Assembly: GCA_964602595.1 (NCBI GenBank)
Contig: CAZRRO010000004.1
Span: 124,001 to 188,000, forward strand
Length of the DNA stretch: 64,000 nt
Direction: 5' to 3'
Source of the DNA: CAIWAH01 sp964602595
GTDB taxonomy: Bacteria > Verrucomicrobiota > Verrucomicrobiia > Limisphaerales > UBA9464
The notes below the pieces were generated by a model. The model saw only the letters and a program-made list of their open reading frames with translations, was not told the DNA's origin and did no database searches. This document shows, piece by piece, positions 56,943 to 64,000 of this stretch; within the stretch, counting starts at the first letter, position 1, and the number at the start of each line of letters is the position of its first letter. The position numbers and the translations under genes were made by a program.

Positions 56943-57500
56943 ATGAGCGAACCCCGCCACCTGACCACCGCCGAACTCGCCGCCGGCCTGCCGGAAGTCC
57001 GCCGTTCGCCCACGGACGACGGACAGGTCGTCATGATCGTGGTGCGGCCCGACCGCGACCTCCGGGAGCTGCCGCACGCCATCGAGATTTCTCCGGAATC
57101 CGGCCTCGCGGGTGACCGCTGGTCCCGCCATTGCACACGCAAGCTGCCCGATGGCCGCCTGAATCCCGACACGCAATTGACGCTGATGAACTCCCGCGCC
57201 GCCGCGCTGATTGCCGGGCCGGAGGAGCGTTGGCCGCTCGCCGGGGACAACCTGCTCGTGGACTTCGACCTCAGCGTCGCGAACCTCCCCACGGGCCAAC
57301 GCCTGCGCGCCGGCGGGGCCGTGCTGGAGATCACCGCCCAGCCGCACCTGGGCTGCGCCAAGTTCAACGCCCGGTTCGGCGCCGACGCCCTCGCCTTGGT
57401 GAATTCGCCGGCCGGCAAGGACCTGCGGCTCCGCGGCGTCAACGCGATGGTGGTCGAGGCCGGTTGGGTGCGGACGGGCGATCGGATCGCAAAGCTATGA
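56943..57500 (+). CDS. MOSC-domain protein
   Basis: The product is 185 residues. The single MOSC domain has GLAGDRWSRH, TQLTLMNSRAAALIAG, LAGDNLLVDFDLS and the conserved Cys in ITAQPHLGCAKFNARFG. MOSC domains bind or transfer sulfur in molybdenum-cofactor and related pathways, and this is the stand-alone YiiM-like form. GGGAG lies about 15 bases before the ATG. The stop overlaps the next start (ATGA at 57497-57500), so it is translationally coupled to the DUF1501 gene. A MOSC gene inside a PSD1/DUF1501 operon is unusual. Confidence 0.9.
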   Translation: MSEPRHLTTAELAAGLPEVRRSPTDDGQVVMIVVRPDRDLRELPHAIEISPESGLAGDRWSRHCTRKLPDGRLNPDTQLTLMNSRAAALIAGPEERWPLAGDNLLVDFDLSVANLPTGQRLRAGGAVLEITAQPHLGCAKFNARFGADALALVNSPAGKDLRLRGVNAMVVEAGWVRTGDRIAKL

Positions 57501-58951
57501 ACCCGTTCGAACACCTCCCGCCACGTTTCCAGACCCGCCGGCAAATGCTCCGGCAGATGGGCACGGGCCTGGGCTTCCTCGGCCTCGCCGGCGTGCTCGG
57601 CGACGCGAGACTGCTGGCTTCCTCGGAAATCGGAGATCGCAAATCGCAAATCGCAAATCCCCTTTCGCCCCGTCCCCCACAGTTCCCCGCCCGGGCCAAG
57701 CGCATCATCCATATCTACCTCAACGGCGGGCCGTCGCAGGTGGACACGTTCGACCCTAAGCCCGCGCTGGCGAGATATGCCGGCCAGCTTTTGCCTGGCG
57801 GCAACCTCACCACGGAACGCCCGCTCGGCGCGGCGTTGCCCTCGCCGTTTTCCTTCAAGCCGTATGGCCAGAGCGGCATCGAGGTGAGCGAGATCTTCGC
57901 GAAGACGGCGCAGCACGTGGACGACCTGTGCTTCATCCGCTCGATGCACGCCAACACGCCGAACCACGAGCAGTCCATGCGCCTGATGAACTGCGGTGAC
58001 GAACGGCTGTCGCGGCCGAGCTACGGCGCGTGGGTGACCTACGGCATGGGTTCGGAAAACGAGAACCTGCCCGGCTACATCGCCATGTGCCCCGGCCTGC
58101 CCGTAGCCGACGTGTCGAACTGGCGGTCGGCGTTCCTCCCCGGCATCTACCAGGGCACGCACATCAACACGAAGAAGACGAAGCCCGACGAACTGATCGA
58201 GAACATCACCAACGGACGCCTCTCGCTCAGCGCCCAGCGGCGCCAACTGGACCTGCTCGCCGAGTTCAACGCCGAACATCAGCGCGCCCGCGGCGACGAC
58301 CCGCAGCTGGAGGCCCGCATCCAGTCCTTCGAACTCGCCTACCGGATGCAATTGGAGGCGACCGACGCCTTCGACCTCTCCAGGGAACCCGCCCACATTC
58401 GAGAAATGTATGGCGACACTGTGCAAGCGCGCCAACTGCTCATCGCCCGGCGCCTGATCGAACGCGGCGTGCGCGTGGTGCAGTGCTACCACGGCGACGT
58501 GCAGCCGTGGGACAGCCACGACATGATCGCCGACGCCCATCGCAATCTTGCCAACCAGGTGGACCAGGGCATCGCCGCGCTGCTCACCGACCTGAAGCAA
58601 CGGGGACTGTTCGAGGACACGCTGGTGATCTGCGGCGGCGAATTCGGCCGCACGCCGGCGGTCGAGATGCCCGCGCCCGGCACACCCGGCAACGGCAAGG
58701 GCCGCGACCACAATCATTACGGCTTCACCGTGTGGCTGGCCGGCGGCGGCGTGAAACGCGGCCATGTCCACGGCGCGACCGACGAGTTCGGCTTCAAGGC
58801 GGTGGAAAAGCCCGTCCACGTCCACGACCTGCACGCCACGATGCTGCACCTGCTGGGCTTCGACCACGAGCGGCTCACCTACCGCCACTCCGGCCGCGAC
58901 TACAGGCTCACCGACGTGAGCGGAGATGTGGTGCGGGAGATTCTGGCCTGA
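57497..58951 (+). CDS. DUF1501 protein with Tat-type signal, locus 2
   Basis: The 484-residue product starts at the ATG that overlaps the MOSC stop. The N-terminus carries RRQMLRQMGTGLGFLGLAGVLG, a twin-arginine-like signal. The family body has IIHIYLNGGPSQVDTFDPKP, YGAWVTYGMGSENENLPGY, IARRLIERGVRVVQCYHGD, VICGGEFGRTPAVEMP and GRDHNHYGFTVWLAGGGV. Between the signal and the body lies SEIGDRKSQIANP, translated from five 7-base repeats. It is probably exported folded and works with the upstream PSD1 protein. A tight operon of three genes is evident. Confidence 0.94.
   Translation: MNPFEHLPPRFQTRRQMLRQMGTGLGFLGLAGVLGDARLLASSEIGDRKSQIANPLSPRPPQFPARAKRIIHIYLNGGPSQVDTFDPKPALARYAGQLLPGGNLTTERPLGAALPSPFSFKPYGQSGIEVSEIFAKTAQHVDDLCFIRSMHANTPNHEQSMRLMNCGDERLSRPSYGAWVTYGMGSENENLPGYIAMCPGLPVADVSNWRSAFLPGIYQGTHINTKKTKPDELIENITNGRLSLSAQRRQLDLLAEFNAEHQRARGDDPQLEARIQSFELAYRMQLEATDAFDLSREPAHIREMYGDTVQARQLLIARRLIERGVRVVQCYHGDVQPWDSHDMIADAHRNLANQVDQGIAALLTDLKQRGLFEDTLVICGGEFGRTPAVEMPAPGTPGNGKGRDHNHYGFTVWLAGGGVKRGHVHGATDEFGFKAVEKPVHVHDLHATMLHLLGFDHERLTYRHSGRDYRLTDVSGDVVREILA
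57625..57659 (+). repeat. Five-copy heptamer array inside the DUF1501 gene
   Basis: Five contiguous 7-mers: GGAAATC, GGAGATC, then GCAAATC three times. They lie just after the Tat signal and are read in frame as EIGDRKSQIANP. Confidence 0.9.
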
Positions 58952-58979
58952 TTGGAGGATCGAGCCAATATTCCTGCGC

Positions 58980-61900
58980 TTACGGTTTGTGCAGGCGAAA
59001 GAACTGGTAATGCTCGGCGGCCGGAAGCGTCACGGACTTGCTAGTAGAGTCGTCGGCAATGGGGGCCGGGCTTGGACGCCAATCTGCCGGTTCGGTCAGC
59101 AGGGATGCCTGTTCCAACAAATACCCGGTGCTGTTGGTGGTCGGCCAAGAAAGGATAACCTGCGCACCAGAGCGGAGAAAGGACAGTGCTGGCCTCGCGG
59201 CGGTTACCTTGACTGTTCTCTCCACACTTGCTGGCAGAAACTGCTCATTCCCGGCTTGCTCGGCTCGCATCACCACGGTGCCAATGCCGGTTAGATTCAG
59301 TTGGTCTCCGTTCAGGATGGCCGGCCCCGAGACCACTCGATACGTCACTGGTAAACCGCTGCGGTTGCTGGTGGTCAATGCAATCGGCGACTCGTCCACA
59401 GTCCCCGATTCTGGAAGTGCGAGGCTAAGGTTCTGAGCGAGGCCTTCCCGCAACCGCATCACCCGAACCGCACTGTGATCTGCTATGTAGGCATACTCTC
59501 CGGCAACCTGCACATCGTGGGCACTTCCGCTGGTATCGAAGCCGCCGATACGAACTGGCCTTCTTGGCTCACTCACATCAAGGATTTGCATTCCGGCATC
59601 TCCGTCGGCCACGTAAACGAAGTTTCCTACCACCTGAACGGACTGGGCTGTTCCGGGAGTGTCGAAGGCTCCGATTCCAACAGGCGCGGTCGGCACGCTC
59701 ACGTCCACAACGCGGATCCCGGCCGCCTCGTCTGCCAAATATGCAAGGTTACCAACAACCTGCACGTCCAAGGTGCGGCCAGCAGTATCGAACGCTCCTA
59801 CGGCAAACGGGTTTACCGGGTTGCTCACATCCAAGATTTGTAGGCCCGAGTCGGAAGCAGCCACGTAAGCGAGGTTGTCCACGACCTGCACCGCTTGGGC
59901 GTATCCACTGGTTGTGAACCGGCTCACATCCAGCGGAGTTGCCGGGTCGCCAACGTTCAAAATGTGCAGGCCACCGTAGTCAACCGACACATACGCCAGG
60001 TTCCCCACCACCTGCACGTTCATGGGTGTGCCAGCAGTAACGGAGAAAGTGCCGCCCACCCGTGCTGGAGCGGCAGGATTACTCACACTGAGGATTTGGA
60101 AGCCGCTGTTATGAGACGCCACGTAGGCCAAATGGTCCACGACCTGCACGCTTCTGGCATAGCCGACACCGCTGAATCTGCCTAGTTGCGTCAGGCGAAC
60201 CGGGTTACTCGTGTCGAAAATGACCAATCCACTCTGACCAAACGCCGCATAAGCCCGGTTCCCTTGCACGTCCAAGCCCAATGCAGGCCCCAGAAGTCCC
60301 GACGACTGGCTGACCGGCTGCACTTGAAACTCTGACCGGTTGAAAAAGCGGGTCTGGCTGACGTTGGCATGGGATGCATCCCCGCCCTGCTCGGCAACGA
60401 CCACGATGGTCCCCACGTTGGTGGCCGTAATTGCGCCGCCAGTGATCACCGCAGGACCGGTCTTAACCCGAAAGGCCACTAGCAACCCGCTGCTTGCCTC
60501 GGCTGCCAGCGGATTTGCTTGGTTCAGGAGCAGCACCGTGTCTTCGGCAGGGGAGGTCCACACTAAGGTCTGGGGAGGTTTGCCAACGGCAATGCTCCAC
60601 TCGACCGTCAAGGGAAGGAATTGGGCATTGCCCGGAAGCTCTGCCCGCACCACCACCGAACCAACGCCGGTCAACGATAGTTGATTATCTGCCAGAGTTG
60701 CCGGACCTGAGACCACCGTGTAGGCGATTGGCAGACCGCTGCTGGCGAAGCTGCCCAGACGGATCGGCGAATCCACCACTGAAACCTCAGTCCTAGGTTC
60801 GAAACCCAACGTCGAGGTGATTCCTTCGCGCAGCTGTAACACTTGCAGGCCGGCGCTCCCGGCTACGACGTATGCTAGATCGCCCCGCAACTCTATCGAT
60901 GATGGATACCCACCAGTGTCAAATTGTCCTACCAGCATCGGAGCTGATGGATCGCTGATATCCAACACCAACAGGCCCCCATCCCAATCCGCGACACAAG
61001 CGAGGTTTCCAACCACCCGCACCGCGACGGTTCGCTTGCCGGTGTTGAAGTGCCCGATTCGAGTCGGCGAAGCCGGGTCGGTAACATCCAATATCTGCAG
61101 GCCAGCGTCCCAATCCGCAATGAACGCAAGTGTTCCCACGACTTGAACGTCAAGCGCCTCACCAGGCGTGTCGAAGTTGCCTATCTGCACAGGATTGGAT
61201 GGTTTGCTTACGTCCACGATTTGAAGCCCGCCAGCAGCGGCCGCCACGTAAGCGAGGTTGCCAACCACAACTCCGGAGCGCGTATCAGCACCTACGTTGG
61301 CGTTTCCCAGCCACTGCAAATTCGCCGGATTGTTGACATCAACTATTTCTAAGCCGCCGGACCCAGGGGCAAACGAAGCAGTGGCCAAGTATGCAAGCCG
61401 GTCTACCAATCGAACCTCCCAACAATATCGATTGGGGTTGTAGCCACCAAGGATCACTGGAACAGAGGGAACGCTCACGTTCAAAGCCTTTAGGCCTTCG
61501 AACGAATCCAAGACATAGGCCATGTCGCCACCCGCATCTACGGCCCGGGCGAATCCGGTGGTAGGCATGCCGCCAAGACGTTTCGGATTGGCGGGCTTGC
61601 TTAGGTCGAGAATCTGCAGACCAGCATCACCATCCGCCACGAAGGCAACGTCTCGGGACAACCGCACGTCCTGCGAGTAGCCCGCACAGTCAATCCCACC
61701 GACGCGCACAGGATTGGACGGAACGGTGACATCGAGAATATGCACGCCGGCCCTTCCATCAGCCACGTAAGCGAGATTGCCCACCACCTTCACATCTCGG
61801 GTTTCCCCAGCGAACTTGAAGTTGCCCACTCGCGCAGGAGCCGTGGGGATGCTGACGTCTACTATCTCCATGCCCCCACTCCAACTAGCCAAATAGGCGA

Positions 61901-62960
61901 GATTTCCAACCACCTCAACCGACAGGGCCAGTCCCTGCGGACTAAGTTCGCCTAAACGCACCGGGCTAGCCGGGTCGCCGACGTCAACTATCTGCAACCC
62001 GTTGGCACCGGCCGCCAAGTAGGCGAGATTGCCCACCACATTCACGCCGTAAACGAGACTGCCGGTAATGATTCCACCCACTCCCTTTGGATTGGACTGA
62101 TCACTCAGATCCAAGAACGACACTCCGTCATAGTGGGCCAGATAGGCTGATGCTCCCACGACTTGCAGAGACTCAACGGAGCCCGCAGAGCCAATGCGGA
62201 TGGGGCTGGCCGGATGGCTGACATCGAGAATCTGGAGCCCGTTTCCATCCGCCAGGTAGGCAATGTTTCCCACGACTTCCACATTATTCGCGGATGTAGA
62301 CTTGAACCCACCCACCCGAACTGGCTTCGTCGCATCGCGGATATCAATGATTTGCAGGCCGGCCCCAGAATCGGCCAAGTAGGCGAAGCCCCCAGCCACC
62401 TTCACCGCCCGGACAAGGTCCGAGGCGGGATATTCGCCGATACGGATCGGATTGGCTGGATTTCGAACGTCGAAGATGCCTATCCCACCCAGGCCTTGTG
62501 CTACATACATCCGCCCATTTTGAACCGACAGCCCCAGCGGAGAACCTCGAAGATATCCAGGCCATTGACCAACACGTTGCACTTGGACTTGGGAACGGTT
62601 GAGCACACGAATTTGGCTGACCGGCGCGTTGGTTGCGTCTCCGAGTTGATGCGCCGCCAAAATAACGGTCCCGACGTTGGTCACCGTGACAATGTTCCCT
62701 GAGATGGTGGCCGGACCATTCCGGACTCGGAACGACAGAGGCAATCCGCTGCTGGCAGTCGCTTCGAGTGGATACGGTTGGTTTAGGAGTAGCACTGCGC
62801 CCTCGCCAGGCGATGTCCAAGATATGCTTTGTTCGGCCGCGTGGAGAACAGCTGGGACAGGTAGTGCGGCATTCAAGACCAGGAACAGCTTGAACCAGAA
62901 TTGTGCCAGCGAAGCTTTCATTGATACGGAATTCATCGGCATTTCGGGATGAGACAGCAC
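58980..62960 (-). CDS. Giant secreted LVIVD-repeat protein
   Basis: The product is about 1326 residues with a signal peptide (FWFKLFLVLNAALPVPAVLHAA). About twenty ~42-residue repeats of the LVIVD type (VVGNLAYLADG ... LQILDVSDPASPVRIGGFDT) form beta-propellers. They fall in two blocks. Each block is preceded by a matching beta-domain (SWTSPGEGAVLLLNQPYPLEA; VWTSPAEDTVLLLNQANPLAA) and followed by a third type (SGLPIAYTVVSGPATL; SGLPVTYRVVSGPAIL), so the gene arose by duplication of a ~600-residue unit. The end (VILSWPTTN ... FFRLHKP) is the C-terminal module also seen at 22551 and 63423. The start may be GTG 62960 or an ATG 8 or 13 codons later. Base composition looks less GC-rich than its neighbours. 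Confidence 0.88.
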   Translation of the reverse strand: MLSHPEMPMNSVSMKASLAQFWFKLFLVLNAALPVPAVLHAAEQSISWTSPGEGAVLLLNQPYPLEATASSGLPLSFRVRNGPATISGNIVTVTNVGTVILAAHQLGDATNAPVSQIRVLNRSQVQVQRVGQWPGYLRGSPLGLSVQNGRMYVAQGLGGIGIFDVRNPANPIRIGEYPASDLVRAVKVAGGFAYLADSGAGLQIIDIRDATKPVRVGGFKSTSANNVEVVGNIAYLADGNGLQILDVSHPASPIRIGSAGSVESLQVVGASAYLAHYDGVSFLDLSDQSNPKGVGGIITGSLVYGVNVVGNLAYLAAGANGLQIVDVGDPASPVRLGELSPQGLALSVEVVGNLAYLASWSGGMEIVDVSIPTAPARVGNFKFAGETRDVKVVGNLAYVADGRAGVHILDVTVPSNPVRVGGIDCAGYSQDVRLSRDVAFVADGDAGLQILDLSKPANPKRLGGMPTTGFARAVDAGGDMAYVLDSFEGLKALNVSVPSVPVILGGYNPNRYCWEVRLVDRLAYLATASFAPGSGGLEIVDVNNPANLQWLGNANVGADTRSGVVVGNLAYVAAAAGGLQIVDVSKPSNPVQIGNFDTPGEALDVQVVGTLAFIADWDAGLQILDVTDPASPTRIGHFNTGKRTVAVRVVGNLACVADWDGGLLVLDISDPSAPMLVGQFDTGGYPSSIELRGDLAYVVAGSAGLQVLQLREGITSTLGFEPRTEVSVVDSPIRLGSFASSGLPIAYTVVSGPATLADNQLSLTGVGSVVVRAELPGNAQFLPLTVEWSIAVGKPPQTLVWTSPAEDTVLLLNQANPLAAEASSGLLVAFRVKTGPAVITGGAITATNVGTIVVVAEQGGDASHANVSQTRFFNRSEFQVQPVSQSSGLLGPALGLDVQGNRAYAAFGQSGLVIFDTSNPVRLTQLGRFSGVGYARSVQVVDHLAYVASHNSGFQILSVSNPAAPARVGGTFSVTAGTPMNVQVVGNLAYVSVDYGGLHILNVGDPATPLDVSRFTTSGYAQAVQVVDNLAYVAASDSGLQILDVSNPVNPFAVGAFDTAGRTLDVQVVGNLAYLADEAAGIRVVDVSVPTAPVGIGAFDTPGTAQSVQVVGNFVYVADGDAGMQILDVSEPRRPVRIGGFDTSGSAHDVQVAGEYAYIADHSAVRVMRLREGLAQNLSLALPESGTVDESPIALTTSNRSGLPVTYRVVSGPAILNGDQLNLTGIGTVVMRAEQAGNEQFLPASVERTVKVTAARPALSFLRSGAQVILSWPTTNSTGYLLEQASLLTEPADWRPSPAPIADDSTSKSVTLPAAEHYQFFRLHKP

Positions 62961-63422
62961 TCACTTCAAAGAATCCGGATCAGCTTGTCCGAGATCTATC
63001 CAAGTTGGAAGGAGGCATCAACGGGCCGCCGCCCTCCGGGCGCGGTAAAAATGGCAGGCTCCCCCGCCAATCAGCACAGCGCGTCCGAGGAACGCCTGAG
63101 CTTCGCGATGCAGCCGCGCGAGACTGCGTTTCAGCGCGGGCCAGTCGTGTTTGCGTTCAGGGGACACGGAGCGAGGGGCGCCACGAGGGACGCAGCCGGA
63201 CTTCCCGCCCGATGTCGCGGGTGAGGTCCGCCAGTTCGCGGGCGGTCAGGCGGTTTCCCGCCGCCTTCTACTCCACCTTGCCGGGCGGGTGCGCGGAATG
63301 GCGGTCAGGAATTGGCATTGGTGTTCGTGCGGCCATTTCGGGCACACGCTAGTCAAGGCAGACGGCCGACAACACTCAATCTGTGATGCTGAAGCGTGGT
63401 GAAACGGGCGATCGGGAAACCC
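62961..63422. other. 462-bp gap with possible decayed coding sequence
   Basis: No intact gene is visible. On the minus strand, short protein-like stretches are broken by stops: NRLTARELADLTRDIGREV around 63175-63265, and RLHREAQAFLGRAVLIGGG around 63062-63118, followed by ACHFYRARRAA. They may be remnants of one or two lost genes. No terminator or promoter stands out. Confidence 0.4.
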
Positions 63423-64000
63423 TTATTGGCCAAGCAAACGGAAGAAACCAGCGGCGGTTGGAAGGTCCACGGTTACCGTCTTTTTGTCGCCCTCCGTCAC
63501 CACCGGATTCGGCACTGGCAGCCAGTTGATGGGTGACACCAGGTCGGGTGCCGACTGGAGGACGAAGTCCGTCGCGCTTGCGGGCCACGAAAGGACGAGT
63601 TGGGTTGGCGTGACGGTGAAGGTGAGCGGTGGCGGTTCGGGCGGCACAACCGTTTGCCCGGCGTGCGGGGGAATGGCCGAGAGCGTGTTGAGCGAATCCT
63701 CGCCGACCAGCGCCGAGGCGAAGATCGGCTGGCTGGATTCGATTACGAGGGATCCGCCGGCCAGCCCGGCCGAAGGCCCGACCAGTTCGGCGAGCCGGCG
63801 CGTGGATCGGGCGCCCGCGGCGAGGGAGACCGGGGCGCTGCCTACGGTGGAGCCGTCGGCGCGGAAGGCGGTGACGGTCAACAGGGCGGCGTTGGCGCCG
63901 GGATTGTAAGCCGACAGTTCGGTGAAGCGGCCCGGCGCATTGTCGAAATGGGCGAAGGCGTTCCGCGTCGCCGGCTCGCCCAGCAAGGGCTGAGACGCGC
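63423..64000 (-). CDS. C-terminal part of a large secreted protein, continues past the window
   Basis: The frame is open to the last base (reading SQPLLGEPATRN from the edge), so the start lies outside. The visible ~190 residues comprise a beta-rich stretch (FTELSAYNPGANAALLTVTAF, SLVIESSQPIFASALVGED), a Pro-rich linker (PPEPPPL) and the C-terminal module LVLSWPASATDFVLQSAPDL ... AGFFRLLGQ. The same module ends the proteins at 22551 and 58980. It is inferred to be a surface protein. Nothing can be said of its main domains. Confidence 0.75.
   Translation of the reverse strand, partial: ASQPLLGEPATRNAFAHFDNAPGRFTELSAYNPGANAALLTVTAFRADGSTVGSAPVSLAAGARSTRRLAELVGPSAGLAGGSLVIESSQPIFASALVGEDSLNTLSAIPPHAGQTVVPPEPPPLTFTVTPTQLVLSWPASATDFVLQSAPDLVSPINWLPVPNPVVTEGDKKTVTVDLPTAAGFFRLLGQ

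Noticed and set aside
54684..57659. A CRISPR array, because of regular short repeats
   Set aside because: The units are 7 bases, contiguous and without spacers, and no cas genes are present.

Overview
The window is a GC-rich bacterial chromosome segment, most likely from the phylum Verrucomicrobiota and probably near the Pedosphaera/Limisphaera group. This placement rests on gene content, not on a search. It carries two loci of the DUF1549/DUF1553 (PSD1) plus DUF1501 type, PVC-type heme-binding and 'membrane-bound dehydrogenase' domains, a PEP-CTERM protein, a Ser/Thr kinase with WD40-like repeats beside an ECF-like sigma factor, and secreted proteins whose C-termini end in an 'LSWP ... FFRL' module. 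No rRNA, tRNA, CRISPR array, phage or intact insertion sequence was seen.

Layout. 1-5386: a cut-off secreted cytochrome c, a stand-alone NIL-domain protein with a class I/II aminotransferase, a small outer-membrane barrel, and a quinoprotein sugar dehydrogenase fused to a cytochrome domain. 5427-13727: a P1B-type metal ATPase of the SPC/HEGST class, full-length cobalamin-dependent methionine synthase MetH, a transposase N-terminal domain standing alone, and an MscS channel. 13853-20665: sigma factor, kinase, PEP-CTERM protein, LysM protein, small membrane protein and a SpoU-type RNA methyltransferase behind an inverted pair of REP-like hairpins. 20689-32058: gamma-glutamyltransferase, an Ig/NHL secreted protein, a PQQ-repeat protein and the first PSD1/DUF1501 pair. 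32292-37465: an ABC ATPase, FtsX-type permease and AttH/CrtC-like lipocalin cassette, with a convergent membrane zinc metallopeptidase. 37581-46186: housekeeping genes rimO, rpoD (with terminator), galE, a DUF3472 protein, a DinG-type helicase and a DEDD exonuclease. 46245-58951: a DUF2314 membrane protein, a 1728-residue multidomain secreted protein, a ThuA protein and the second PSD1/MOSC/DUF1501 locus. 58980-64000: a giant LVIVD-repeat protein, a decayed gap, and the C-terminus of another secreted protein.

How the genes work together. Much of the window encodes exported machinery: cytochromes, quinoproteins, PSD1/DUF1501 pairs, ThuA, and repeat-rich surface proteins. This fits a free-living degrader of complex polymers. 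A methionine theme (MetH, NIL domain, aminotransferase) runs through the first 12 kb.

Three signals go beyond ordinary annotation. First, at about ten genes a promoter-like hexamer pair, spaced 16-18 bp, ends only 5-10 bases before the start codon, which suggests leaderless or near-leaderless mRNAs; in one case this moves a gene start. Second, a family of degenerate 7-base repeats lies in three intergenic gaps and, in frame, inside two neighbouring PSD1/DUF1501 genes. Third, three secreted proteins share a C-terminal module that may be a lineage-specific domain.
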